The position numbers and the translations under genes were made by a program. Positions 9,571 through 19,168 of a stretch of DNA of 64,000 bases are shown here, in pieces (position 1 is the first letter of the stretch; each line of letters begins with the position of its first letter). The notes under the pieces were generated by a model, which worked only from the letters and a program-made list of their open reading frames with translations, was not told where the DNA came from and searched no databases. Source of the stretch: Myxococcus xanthus (GTDB taxonomy: Bacteria; Myxococcota; Myxococcia; Myxococcales; Myxococcaceae); contig NZ_FNOH01000001.1 in the NCBI RefSeq assembly GCF_900106535.1, forward strand, positions 1,116,001-1,180,000. The letters are read 5' to 3'.

Positions 9571-12500
9571 TCATTGCGCGGGGAAGCGCGGCTCGTAGAA
9601 CTCCTTGGAGTCCCACTTGACGTCATGGAACTCCGCCTCGCCCGCCTTGGTCTTCGCGACGCAGCGGACGATGTTGTCCTTAGTGAACAGGCAGGGCTCG
9701 GCGTGGGGGTGGCCCGTCGCCGCGGTCTGGAACGCGCGGTGGATGAATTGGGGCTCGAGCTTGCCCAGGGCCAGGATGCGGTAGAACTCCTGGCTGAAGG
9801 GCAGGGCCTGGGAGGTCTGGTAGCGGCTGCGGAACGCGATGACGTAGGGCGTGCCATGGTTGATGAAGAGCCGGGCGAAGTGATGCTCCCAGCCAATCAG
9901 GCACGAGCTGAAGAAGGCGAGCAGCCGGGGCGGCTTCTTGCCGCGCTTGAAGGCCTGCTCGATGGCCTCGTAGGTGAACTCGACGTCGCGGCTGCTGTCG
10001 TTGTCGTCCACGGTCCACTGGATGACGCTTCTCAGCGTGTGGTCGGGGCTCAAGAGGCTCCAGCCCAGCTTCGGCATGATGAGTGACTCTTTCGCCCACT
10101 GGGTGAGCGCGACCGGGTCGAAGCCGGTTTCCACGCAGAGCTCCTCCTCCTTGGCCGCCAGTCCCTCCACCTTGGACTGGTCATTCCTGCACCACGTCGG
10201 GTAGCGGGGATAGGCCATGTCCATGGACGCGAGGCGCATGGCGTGCTTCGAGCAGCGCACGTTCCCGTGGGTGACGTGGTGGTAGATGTCGCAGTCGCCG
10301 AGCTGGTTCACCCAGGTGTCGAAGTTCGCGTCCCGGTCGAAGAAGCGCTCACGGAACGGACCCCGTGAGGCCAGGGCGAAGGCGTTGCTCACGTGCCCCA
10401 GCTCGACGTTCCACTGCAGCCCGGGGTCCGCGCGGTCGTAATAGAAGAGGGTGCTGAGCTGGTCGACAGGCGCGGGCGGGTCGAGCGCCAGGATGTCATC
10501 GTGGGTGATGTCCCAGCCCCGCAGCTTGAGGTTGCACTTGCCGCAGAAGTGCGGGTCGAAGCGGGCCGGCGCATGATGCGGGTACTGCGGCCGCTTCTGC
10601 TCCCAGTCGGGGTAGCTCATCATGCAGTTGTGGTCGAGCGGGTCGTGGTGCTGGGGAACCACGCCCGAGGAGGCCTCGTGGTGGGTCAACCAGAAGCAGT
10701 GGCCCACCTCGTGGGTGAAGACGAAGTCGGGGTTCGCATCCACGCTCTGGTCGATGATGCCCAGCAGGTCGCCGTTGCCGTTGGAGGTCGTGGGCACCTC
10801 TCCGGCGTCCGACGTCTCGAGCGCGTCCACGATGTCGTCCGACAGTTTGTATTCGAGCATGACGATGCCGCCGCAGGGCGCATCCCCCGTGCGGAGTCTG
10901 TCGGAGATGCGCGAGAGCAGGAATCCGCCGGCGCTGCGGACGTTCGCCGTGCTGACCAGCTCGTTGAACATGTCGCTGACGAAAAACCAGATGTTGTTCT
11001 TCTGGTTGGCGCTGAGTTCCACGTCAGGGCGGAGCCGCACGACGGGGCTGGCGTCATGCACGTGCGTGGTGTCCAGCAGGCCAACGACGCTGGCGACGGA
11101 CGGCTTGACGTGCGTCCGGATGTGGGTGAACCAGTCCGAGTAGTCCGTGTCGTTGATGACCTGGGAGATGCGCCGGTACTGCGTGTGGGAGAAGTCGACC
11201 TCCAGGTAGGCCTCCGCGTAGCGGTCCCGGCACTTCTGCGGCAGGTTCCCGTGGTTGCGCAGCGGCCAGCCCACGATGCCGAAGACCTCCACCCGGCGCC
11301 AGACGACGATGGGCTTCGTCTCGTACTGGCAGACGGGGTTGGCGGCCTCAAGCTGCATGGCATTGCCGCGGCCCGCGTAGCTGAGCCGCGCGCGCACCTG
11401 GTATCGGTCGCCGGCAATCAGTGACGGTTGGAGGTAGATGCCCGAGCGGCCCACGCGGTTCGGATGCGCGGCGCCGTCCGTGAATGCGGGGACCCAGAGC
11501 TTCTTGGCCCTGGCGTCCTCCGTGGGCGTTGCGTAGGGGGCATAGGACTGGGGCTCCCGCCAGAAGGGGTTGCGGAAGTTGCCGTCCTGGGTGCGGATGC
11601 CGCCGTAGGCCACGGGGCAGTTCGTGCCACCGTCGCCCGCGAGGTCGACGAAGTCGCTGCCGAGGACGCGGTTGACGTAGGCCCGGGTTCCCAGGTGCAG
11701 GTCGTGATTCAAGGGCAGGTGCGACACGTCCTCGCCCGGCTCGAGCGCGGACCAGTCCACCCGCACCGCGCCCACGGCCTGGGGGGCGGCGACGCGGCTT
11801 CCATCATGGCCCTTGAGGTAGATGACCGCTTCGAGCGGCACGAGCGGGCGGTTGAGCTTGCCGGCCTCGCTCCTCGTCTTGTTGTGCAGCGTGCTCCAGT
11901 CGATGGCGGCATTGCCCCGGTTGGAAGGAATCTGCCGCATGAACTCGTCGGTCTGGTTGGCGAGGTCCTCGTCGAAGCCCACGGCCTCCACGTAGACCCG
12001 CAGCGGCGCTCCATTCCCTCCTGGAATCGCGGTGCCTTCCGGGACGGGGTTGCTCTGGTCGTCGACCAGCGTCGGCCGTGCGCCATGGGCGTGCCCCAGC
12101 GCGCCGTCCAGCGCGTTCTCGAAATCGTCGTTCGTGGGCGCGGGGATGATTCGCAGGTCGCCGTGGTTGCGACGGAAGCGCTCCTTGGCCTTGTCCAGCA
12201 GGTCCGGGGTGGCCGCCGCGCGTGCCGGAGGGCCGGCGTAGTACCCGAGCTGGTTGAGCTTGTGGCAGATGCTGGCGGCGGTGCCCCGGACGAACACCTC
12301 GCCGGTGGCCAGCCAGGGGCCGCGGACGACCTCCACGGAATGGTAGAGGACGTTGACCCGCGCGGTGGTGGGAGGCGGGAGCGGCAGCTCCCTCGCTTCT
12401 TCCTCCGGGAGGGATTCATCGCGCCGGGACTCGCAGGGCGCCACGCTGCCCAGCTCGGTGTTGGGCAGGTCCTCGGGCTGGCGCAGGTCCTCGCGCGCAT

Positions 12501-12792
12501 CCTCTTCGATGACGGCTTCGACCCGGAGCGTGTAGGGCGCCCTCAGCGGCGTGGCGAAGGGTTCCTGGACGGCGTCATTGCCCACGTTCAGCGCGCCCGA
12601 CCAGGTGATGGCCGCAGGGCCGCCGCGGCAATCGAGCGCGTCCGAGCGGTACACGAGGGCATCCGCGTAGTCGCGCACCTCCAACTGGACGGAGACGAGC
12701 CGCCCTTCATCCGGCGGGTCGTAGGTGACGGCGAGCGTCTCCTGGGAAGGAGCGAAGTGCGTCCAGTCGCAGCGCAGGGGGAGGTAGGGCAT
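9571..12792 (-). CDS. Putative dual protease: metzincin-type zinc protease fused to CHAT caspase-like domain
   Basis: The product has 1073 residues and no signal peptide. In order: residues 1-95 resemble a FlgD-type Ig fold (LEVRDYADALVYRSDAL, TPLRAPYTLRVEA); about 165-235 resemble a peptidoglycan-binding domain (VRGTAASICHKLNQLGYYAG then KAKERFRRNHGDL). Residues 694-704 are HEVGHCFWLTH, the HExxHxxxxxH zinc spacing of metzincins (though the usual Gly is Trp), followed by a Met-turn-like NCMMSY at 722-727. Residues about 830-1030 look like a CHAT cysteine protease: HHVTHGN (His842) and FFSSCLIG (Cys964), then NHGTPYVIAFR and FSQEFYRILALG. It starts two bases after the stop of the small upstream gene. 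It may be an effector delivered to, or a sensor of, the cell envelope; that is inference. I know of no named family with this architecture. Confidence 0.7.
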   Translation of the reverse strand: MPYLPLRCDWTHFAPSQETLAVTYDPPDEGRLVSVQLEVRDYADALVYRSDALDCRGGPAAITWSGALNVGNDAVQEPFATPLRAPYTLRVEAVIEEDAREDLRQPEDLPNTELGSVAPCESRRDESLPEEEARELPLPPPTTARVNVLYHSVEVVRGPWLATGEVFVRGTAASICHKLNQLGYYAGPPARAAATPDLLDKAKERFRRNHGDLRIIPAPTNDDFENALDGALGHAHGARPTLVDDQSNPVPEGTAIPGGNGAPLRVYVEAVGFDEDLANQTDEFMRQIPSNRGNAAIDWSTLHNKTRSEAGKLNRPLVPLEAVIYLKGHDGSRVAAPQAVGAVRVDWSALEPGEDVSHLPLNHDLHLGTRAYVNRVLGSDFVDLAGDGGTNCPVAYGGIRTQDGNFRNPFWREPQSYAPYATPTEDARAKKLWVPAFTDGAAHPNRVGRSGIYLQPSLIAGDRYQVRARLSYAGRGNAMQLEAANPVCQYETKPIVVWRRVEVFGIVGWPLRNHGNLPQKCRDRYAEAYLEVDFSHTQYRRISQVINDTDYSDWFTHIRTHVKPSVASVVGLLDTTHVHDASPVVRLRPDVELSANQKNNIWFFVSDMFNELVSTANVRSAGGFLLSRISDRLRTGDAPCGGIVMLEYKLSDDIVDALETSDAGEVPTTSNGNGDLLGIIDQSVDANPDFVFTHEVGHCFWLTHHEASSGVVPQHHDPLDHNCMMSYPDWEQKRPQYPHHAPARFDPHFCGKCNLKLRGWDITHDDILALDPPAPVDQLSTLFYYDRADPGLQWNVELGHVSNAFALASRGPFRERFFDRDANFDTWVNQLGDCDIYHHVTHGNVRCSKHAMRLASMDMAYPRYPTWCRNDQSKVEGLAAKEEELCVETGFDPVALTQWAKESLIMPKLGWSLLSPDHTLRSVIQWTVDDNDSSRDVEFTYEAIEQAFKRGKKPPRLLAFFSSCLIGWEHHFARLFINHGTPYVIAFRSRYQTSQALPFSQEFYRILALGKLEPQFIHRAFQTAATGHPHAEPCLFTKDNIVRCVAKTKAGEAEFHDVKWDSKEFYEPRFPAQ

Positions 12793-12794
12793 GG

Positions 12795-13169
12795 TCAGGG
12801 CACGGTAGGGGAGCGCCCGCGACGGGGCCGCAGGTAATGGCGCTCAATCCAGTCCATCTTCCGGGAAGGCGTGAGGTACGGCCGCGCGAGCACGGCCTGG
12901 GGCCAGGCATGGGCCGGGTCCGTGTCGAAGTGCTCGCCCAGGCAGAGCTGGCAGGCGATGAAGCGGGCCACGTCCCAGCGTGCGGTGATGCCATGCCGGG
13001 CCGCGGCGTCGATGCCGCGCTCGGCCCGTGCGCGCAGCTCCCGCTCCTTCAGGTCCGCGCTCTCCCGGGGGAGCTGCGTCCTCAGGAAGCGCACCACGCT
13101 GCTCACGTAGGTGCCGCGTATCGAGGTGTCGAGGCACGCCATCTGTTCGGGTCGAATCCTCAGGACCAC
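12795..13169 (-). CDS. Small partner protein of the metzincin-CHAT gene
   Basis: The 124-residue, mostly helical protein contains the line ARHGITARWDVARFIACQLCLG, then EHFDTDPAHAW, then a helix ending SRKMDWIERHYL. This layout ('GI..e.DV..fi.l...lG..FD.dP..pW....L..p.l....KM..l') is one I associate with small proteins encoded beside effectors of type VI or related contractile systems, possibly as adaptor or chaperone; this is from memory and uncertain. The start is GTG with GGAG five bases upstream. Its stop codon lies two bases before the start of the large protease gene, so they form one translation-coupled unit. Confidence 0.6.
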   Translation of the reverse strand: MVLRIRPEQMACLDTSIRGTYVSSVVRFLRTQLPRESADLKERELRARAERGIDAAARHGITARWDVARFIACQLCLGEHFDTDPAHAWPQAVLARPYLTPSRKMDWIERHYLRPRRGRSPTVP

Positions 13170-13322
13170 GCACGCTCCGGGACCGAACGGCCGAATGTGT
13201 GAATTTTAACGCGCGACGGGGAGGGCCTTCAACCGCGAGCGGGTGGCCAGATGCGACAGCGGGGCGGCCACTCCGTGAAGAGTGACGCGCCCCGCGGTGC
13301 CCACCTCGTCGGTGGAACGTGA

Positions 13323-14960
13323 CTACTGAACGGTCCAGCCCACCGTGCCGCTGCAGCTGGTGTTGCCGTAGCAGCCCGCGCGGATCTGATACGTGCCGCC
13401 CGCGCCCGCCGGCACCGTGTAGGTGGCGTGGGAGAGCGAGCCGCAGCCGGCGCCGTCGTCGTTGAACTTCACCTGCGTGCCGGCGGCGTTGTACAGGCGG
13501 ATGAACGAGTCGCCCGTGCCGGAGGCGCCCGTCACGTTGCAGGTGCCGAAGGAGAGGCTCTGGCCGGCCGTGAGGGTGACGTTCTCGTTGGTGGTGTTCT
13601 GCCGCGCGCTGTCGGAGTTGACCGAGCTGTAGTTGAACGTGCCGGAGTTGGCCGGCGGCGTCGCCGTGCCAATGGTCCACGCCACCGTGCCGCTGCAGCT
13701 GGTGTTGCCGTAGCAGCCCGCGATGATTTCGTAGTTCCCAGCCGCGCCGGCCGTGAAAGTCACGTTGGAGCCGCGGCCCGTGGCGCAGCCGTCATCGTTG
13801 GAGGCGACCTCGATGCCGCTGGGGCCATTGACGCGCAGCCACGTGTCGCCGGTGGCGCTGGCGCCCGTCAGGCCGCAGGTGCCCACGGTGATGCTCTGGC
13901 CGGCGGTGAGCTCCACCGTGTGGCGGGTGGTGTTCACGGTGGCGTTCTGGGTGTTGCTGGCCGTGAAGTCGAAGGACGTCGGCGGCGGCGGCGTGGTGTT
14001 GCACAGCCGGACGCTGGTGTTGGTGGCGCAGAACGCCTCGATGGCCGGGCGGATGTAGGTGATGTCTTCGCCGCTGCACCCGGTCTCCGCGCACTGGTTC
14101 ACGACGCGGCAGCTGCCCTGGTAGACGTAGTCCGTCGTACCGCGCACCAGGATGCCGGCGATGGTGTGGCTCGACATGTCGTAGACGGCCGAACCGGAGT
14201 TGCCGCCGAAGGTGTCGGTGGTGGCGACGAAGTAGTCCAGCGTGCTGGCGCGGCCGTTGCGGACGCTGCCGCCCGAGTCAATCTTGAGCGGGATGCCGCT
14301 GCCCGAGCCGATGACGGCCACGTTGGCGCCCACCGCCATGGCGGCGTTGCCCGGGCGGATGGGCGCGGGCGTGAAGCGCGGCGCCGCCGAACGGTCCAGG
14401 CGGATGATGGCGTAGTCCAGCGTGCGGCCGCTGGAGGTGTTATCCCGCCGCACGACAATCTCCTTGCAGCTGAAGATGTCCTGCGTGGTCATCGTCTGCA
14501 CCGAGTTCGCGTCAGGCCGGTAGAAGTTGAAGGCCCACTTGAAATCCCTGCAGTCGGCCGCGGTTTCCACGCAGTGGCCGGCGGTCAGGAGGAGGTCATC
14601 GTCGATGAGCGTGCCCGAGCAGTAGCCGGGCGACGGGTCGTCGATGAAGCGCTGGCCCGCGCAGAGGTTGACGTATTCGCCCAGGGTGGGGCTGTCGAAG
14701 ACGACGTTGTTGGGGTCCGAGTCGTCAATCTCGTACGGGTCGACCATGACGGCGCTGGCCTGCATGGCGTACTGCCGCAGGGTGGCGTCGGGGTGCGCGT
14801 ACACGTCCATCCGGTCGTCGTTGCCATAGACGACGGGCTGCTCGGTGGAGCCGCTGCCGGCGGGCTCGCCCTCCTGGGCCGGTCCACAGGCCGCGACGGA
14901 GAAGGTACACAACAGCGCGCCGAGCAGCTTCCTGCGGGCGTCGGTCCGGGGGATACGCAT
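13323..14960 (-). CDS. Secreted trypsin-like serine protease (lipoprotein) with two C-terminal PPC-like domains
   Basis: The 545-residue product starts with a lipoprotein-type signal (lipobox VAAC, Cys25). The peptidase domain has the chymotrypsin triad: His129 in LTAGHC, Asp182 in TLDYAII, Ser255 in FGGNSGSAV (GDSGG is changed to GNSGS). It contains several Cys likely to form disulfides. After a Pro-rich linker (TPPPPTS) come two similar domains of about 105 residues that both end in IxAGCYGNTSCSGTVxWT, as in pre-peptidase C-terminal (PPC) domains. The two copies are also similar at DNA level, which could allow recombination. It probably degrades protein outside the cell or on its surface, in line with predatory growth. 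The ATG has AGGAG ten bases upstream. Confidence 0.85.
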   Translation of the reverse strand: MRIPRTDARRKLLGALLCTFSVAACGPAQEGEPAGSGSTEQPVVYGNDDRMDVYAHPDATLRQYAMQASAVMVDPYEIDDSDPNNVVFDSPTLGEYVNLCAGQRFIDDPSPGYCSGTLIDDDLLLTAGHCVETAADCRDFKWAFNFYRPDANSVQTMTTQDIFSCKEIVVRRDNTSSGRTLDYAIIRLDRSAAPRFTPAPIRPGNAAMAVGANVAVIGSGSGIPLKIDSGGSVRNGRASTLDYFVATTDTFGGNSGSAVYDMSSHTIAGILVRGTTDYVYQGSCRVVNQCAETGCSGEDITYIRPAIEAFCATNTSVRLCNTTPPPPTSFDFTASNTQNATVNTTRHTVELTAGQSITVGTCGLTGASATGDTWLRVNGPSGIEVASNDDGCATGRGSNVTFTAGAAGNYEIIAGCYGNTSCSGTVAWTIGTATPPANSGTFNYSSVNSDSARQNTTNENVTLTAGQSLSFGTCNVTGASGTGDSFIRLYNAAGTQVKFNDDGAGCGSLSHATYTVPAGAGGTYQIRAGCYGNTSCSGTVGWTVQ

Positions 14961-15028
14961 GAGACAACCACTCCTACGGGAGATGTGAGGCCCAGCCCCG
15001 TCGGGGGCGGGCCGCCGCAATATATGTG

Positions 15029-15072
15029 AAAAAAGGCGTTCCTGCTGTCTGCTGGCGGACAGTTCGCGTGCG
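15029..15072 (-). terminator. Possible rho-independent terminator of the STAS-like gene
   Basis: Read on the reverse strand after the stop codon, CTGTC and GACAG pair around an eight-base loop, an outer GGCG/CGCC pair is possible, and six U residues follow. The stem is short, so confidence is moderate at best. Confidence 0.4.
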
Positions 15073-15074
15073 CC

Positions 15075-15452
15075 TCAGTCCGCGTCGGGGTCGCGCAGCC
15101 ACTGGAGGGCTTCCCCCCGCGTCTCGAAGGTGCGGGTGGGGATGCTCAGCATGGCGCGCTTCGTCATCCGCCAGGCCTGGAGTCCGGAGGGGGCGTCACT
15201 GACGACCCGGGCGGAGCGCTTCATGCCGTGGAGCTGGGCGAAGGCGTTGAGGCTGGCCATGGCCGTCACCACGTCGCTGGGCATCACCCGGAGCTGGGAC
15301 TGGTCCACCAGGGCGGACCACTCACCGGCCAGGTCGTTGATGGCCTTCTTCACGTCGGCCAGGTACTCGGCCAGGTCCGCGGTAGTGACTTGCGGGGGAT
15401 AGACAACCTCGAGGATGCGGTCCTGCGAGTGAACGGTGATCTGGAATGGCAT
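15075..15452 (-). CDS. STAS/SpoIIAA-like hypothetical protein
   Basis: The 125-residue soluble protein has alternating strands and helices (MPFQITVHSQDRILEVVYPP, 'LAEYLADVKKAINDL', 'WSALVDQSQLRVMPSDVV') that fit the STAS/SpoIIAA fold. Such single-domain proteins are often lone members in myxobacterial genomes with unknown partners. There is no kinase or sigma-factor gene beside it, so a role in a partner-switching pathway cannot be argued from context. The ATG start is the only good in-frame choice. Confidence 0.65.
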   Translation of the reverse strand: MPFQITVHSQDRILEVVYPPQVTTADLAEYLADVKKAINDLAGEWSALVDQSQLRVMPSDVVTAMASLNAFAQLHGMKRSARVVSDAPSGLQAWRMTKRAMLSIPTRTFETRGEALQWLRDPDAD

Positions 15453-15617
15453 GACGGTGACGGGCTCCGGACGGGCGCGCCATCCTAGCCGCAGGCGGTG
15501 ACACGTCTAGAGCGGGAGGGCGGATGGGGCGCCCTGGCGGCACCTTCCCGGCCCTGTCCGGAAGGGCAGGGAATGTCAGACCCACCTGGTACTGACGTCC
15601 CTGCCGCTGCTCCGGTA

Positions 15618-15642
15618 CCGGCGCGCCGAAGGGGCGCGCCGG
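15618..15642 (+). other. Perfect 10-bp GC hairpin in the leader of the small exported protein gene
   Basis: CCGGCGCGCC and GGCGCGCCGG flank a five-base loop, ending 25 bases before the ATG and 14 bases before the AAGGGGG ribosome-binding site. There is no U-tract, so it is not a terminator for upstream transcription. It could stabilise the mRNA leader or bind a regulator. Confidence 0.5.
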
Positions 15643-15667
15643 CGGCTGCACCCGGCAAGGGGGTTTC

Positions 15668-16057
15668 ATGAACACGAAGTTGTACGTCCTGGGCGCGGTG
15701 CTGGGCGCCGCCCCGGGCCTGCTGCCGGTGGTGTCGGCGCCGCCGGTGGCGTCCACGCAGGAGTCGCGTCAGGACTCGCGCGGGACTTCTCGAAAGGGCC
15801 GGGGAGGCCCGGCGAAGGGCGCATCCGCTCCCGTCCATCCGGCGGGCGTGACGCCACCTCCAGAGGCGAAGGACGCGCTGGAGACCCAGGGGGCGGTCCC
15901 CGACGAAGGCCGCACGAGGGGTGGAGGCCAGAGCAAGGCTCCACGCCATCCGTGCGAGGCCATCACCATCATCCAGGTGCCCTGCGATGCCGAGCAGGAG
16001 GCCTGCGAGTACACGTACTGGCACTGCCCCGAGGTCGTGAATCCGCTCCGGGCGTGA
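15668..16057 (+). CDS. Small exported protein with Cys-rich C-terminus
   Basis: The 129-residue product begins with a signal peptide (MNTKLYVLGAVLGAAPGLLPVVSA). The middle is low-complexity, basic and Pro/Gly/Ala rich (about residues 28-90). The last 35 residues carry four Cys (HPCEAIT, VPCDAEQEACEYTYWHC), which could form two disulfides. AAGGGGG lies five bases upstream of the ATG. The gene stands alone between a leader hairpin and a strong terminator, so it is a single-gene transcript, probably well expressed. I do not recognise it; a small secreted bioactive or surface peptide is possible. Confidence 0.65.
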   Translation: MNTKLYVLGAVLGAAPGLLPVVSAPPVASTQESRQDSRGTSRKGRGGPAKGASAPVHPAGVTPPPEAKDALETQGAVPDEGRTRGGGQSKAPRHPCEAITIIQVPCDAEQEACEYTYWHCPEVVNPLRA

Positions 16058-16074
16058 GTGACTGCAGCAGCAAG

Positions 16075-16114
16075 GAGCGCACGGGCGGCCGGTTCCGCCC
16101 GTGCGCTCTTTTTT
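16075..16114 (+). terminator. Strong rho-independent terminator
   Basis: A perfect 14-base-pair stem (GAGCGCACGGGCGG with CCGCCCGTGCGCTC) and a six-base loop are followed by six T. It sits 18 bases after the stop codon of the small exported protein gene and insulates it from the tyrosine-degradation operon. Confidence 0.93.
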
Positions 16115-16250
16115 CGCGACGTGTCGGCCGTTCGCTTTTCTCCGGTGGCGCGTGTCCGTCTTGCTTGACACCCCGGATTCTCCGTCGGAAAAGCCCGGAC
16201 ACACGAGGCGGCCCGGCTATTTTCCTCAGAGGCCGCCGGGGAGCCCGGCA

Positions 16251-17231
16251 TTGAAGCTCGCGACGCTCAAGGACGGAACCCGTGACGGCCGCCTCATCGT
16301 CGTCAAGCGGGACAACACGGCCTATGCGCTGGCCACCAACGTGGCGCTCACGCTGCAAGCCGCGCTGGACGACTGGGAGACGAAGGAACCCCAACTGCGC
16401 GCGCTGGACGCCCAGTTGGAGGCGGGCACGGTGCAGAGCCGCCCGCTGGACGTCAGCGCCCTGCACGCGCCCCTGCCGCGCGCCTACGAATGGGTGGACG
16501 GCAGCGCGTACCTCAATCACGTCATCCTGGTGCGCAAGGCGCGCGGCGCCGAGCCCCCGGAGACGTTGAAGACGGACCCGCTGGTGTACCAGGGCGGCTC
16601 CGGGGACTTCCTGGCGCCCACCGCCGACATCCCCCTGGCCGACGAGGCCTGGGGCCTGGATTTCGAAGGCGAGGTCTGCGCCATCCTGGGCGACACGCCC
16701 CAGGGCACGAAGGCGGAGAACGCGGCGCCGCACGTCAAGCTGCTGATGCTGGCCAATGACGTGTCCCTGCGCAACCTCATCCCCAACGAGCTGGCCAAGG
16801 GCTTCGGCTTCTTCCAGAGCAAGCCGGCCACGGCCTTCAGCCCCTTCGCGGTGACGCCGGACGAACTGGGCGCGGCCTGGCACGACGGGCGCATCCACCT
16901 GCGGCTGCGCTCGGTGCTCAACGGGCAGCAGGTGGGCGACACGGACGCGGGTCCGGAGATGCACTTCTCCTTCTTCGACCTCATCCAGCACCTGTGCAAG
17001 ACGCGCAGCTACACGGCGGGCACCATCCTGGGGAGCGGCACCGTGTCCAACGCGGACCGCGAGCGCGGCATCTCCTGCCTCGCCGAGCGCCGGATGATTG
17101 AGACGATTGAGCAGGGCGCGCCCAAGACGCCCTTCATGAAGCCGGGCGACACCATCGACATCGAGATGACGGACGCCGAGGGCCGTAGCGTGTTCGGCCG
17201 CATCTCGCAGAAGGTGGTGAAGGTTCCATGA
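16251..17231 (+). CDS. Fumarylacetoacetate hydrolase family protein (tyrosine degradation)
   Basis: The family cleaves fumarylacetoacetate to fumarate and acetoacetate, the last step of the homogentisate pathway. The 326-residue protein has an N-terminal domain (KLATLKDGTRDGRLIVVKRD) and the FAH catalytic fold, with likely metal ligands in WGLDFEGEVCAIL and LMLANDVSLRN and the motif TAGTILGSGTVSN. I chose TTG 16251 because GGGGAG lies seven bases upstream and the frame before it is not coding-like. The stop overlaps the start of the maleylacetoacetate isomerase gene by four bases (ATGA), which fixes the pathway. Homogentisate dioxygenase is not in the window. Confidence 0.85.
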   Translation: MKLATLKDGTRDGRLIVVKRDNTAYALATNVALTLQAALDDWETKEPQLRALDAQLEAGTVQSRPLDVSALHAPLPRAYEWVDGSAYLNHVILVRKARGAEPPETLKTDPLVYQGGSGDFLAPTADIPLADEAWGLDFEGEVCAILGDTPQGTKAENAAPHVKLLMLANDVSLRNLIPNELAKGFGFFQSKPATAFSPFAVTPDELGAAWHDGRIHLRLRSVLNGQQVGDTDAGPEMHFSFFDLIQHLCKTRSYTAGTILGSGTVSNADRERGISCLAERRMIETIEQGAPKTPFMKPGDTIDIEMTDAEGRSVFGRISQKVVKVP

Positions 17232-17887
17232 AGGGCCTTCGGCTCTACAGCTACTGGCGCTCGTCCGCGTCCTGGCGGGTGCGCATCGGCCTGCACCTGA
17301 AGGGGCTGGAGTTCGAGTACGTGCCGGTGCACCTGGTGAAGGACGGCGGCGAGCAGAACAGCGCCGCGTACCGGGCGGTCAATCCCATGCGCACGCTGCC
17401 CACGCTGGAGTGGACGGAGGCGGATGGCACGGTGCGCCGGTTGTCCCAGTCGCTGCCGGTGCTGGAGTACCTGGAGGAGCGCTTCCCGGCGCCCGCGCTG
17501 CTGCCCGCTGACGCGTTCCTCCGGGCGAAGGCCCGGATGCTGGCGGAGATGGTGAACTCCGGCATCCAGCCCCTGCAGAACCTGTCCGTGATGCAGCACG
17601 TCAAGCAGTCGCTGAACGCGGACGACAAGGCGTGGTCGGCCTACTGGAACACGCGGGGCTTGGAGGCCCTGGAGGCGGCGGTGCAGTCCACGATGGGGCG
17701 CTTCTGCGTCGGGGATGCGGTGTCGCTCGCGGACGTGTGCCTGGTGCCGCAGCTCTATGGTGCGCGCCGCTTCGGCGTGGACCTGGCGCCATACCCCACG
17801 CTGCTGCGCATCGAAGCCGAGTGCCAGGCGCTGCCCGCCTTCCAGGCCGCCCAGGCCGACCGGCAGCCGGACGCGGTTCCCGCCTGA
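17228..17887 (+). CDS. maiA: Maleylacetoacetate isomerase (glutathione S-transferase zeta)
   Basis: It converts 4-maleylacetoacetate to 4-fumarylacetoacetate using glutathione. The 219-residue protein has the zeta-class GST signature SYWRSSASWRVRIGLHLKGL at the N-terminus (SSxxxRVR active-site Ser). It also has NPMRTLPTLEW and SQSLPVLEYLEE of the thioredoxin domain, followed by the helical domain with QPLQNL and GDAVSLADVCLVPQ. It overlaps the FAH-family gene by four bases, forming a two-gene operon for the last steps of tyrosine degradation. Confidence 0.92.
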   Translation: MKGLRLYSYWRSSASWRVRIGLHLKGLEFEYVPVHLVKDGGEQNSAAYRAVNPMRTLPTLEWTEADGTVRRLSQSLPVLEYLEERFPAPALLPADAFLRAKARMLAEMVNSGIQPLQNLSVMQHVKQSLNADDKAWSAYWNTRGLEALEAAVQSTMGRFCVGDAVSLADVCLVPQLYGARRFGVDLAPYPTLLRIEAECQALPAFQAAQADRQPDAVPA

Positions 17888-17956
17888 GTCCGGTGTGGCG
17901 GCCGCGCCTGTCGTGGGCGCGGCCGTCGTAAGCACGCCGCGGGACACTCGATTCCC

Positions 17957-19154
<1,198 letters not shown>

Positions 19155-19168
<14 letters not shown>

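Noticed and set aside
11428-12837. Long forward open frame opposite the metzincin-CHAT gene
   Set aside because: Low-complexity Val/Arg/Gly-rich translation with no domain; the reverse strand carries protease motifs and fits the codon pattern.
13323-13980. Repeated blocks near the end of the trypsin-like protease gene as possible CRISPR or mobile repeat
   Set aside because: The repeats are in frame and encode two homologous PPC-like protein domains, which explains the DNA similarity.
16165-16170. Perfect TTGACA upstream of the fumarylacetoacetate hydrolase gene
   Set aside because: No acceptable -10 element occurs 15-19 bases downstream, so it is not supported as a sigma-70 promoter. The nearby TGGCGCG...TTGC also has wrong spacing for sigma-54.
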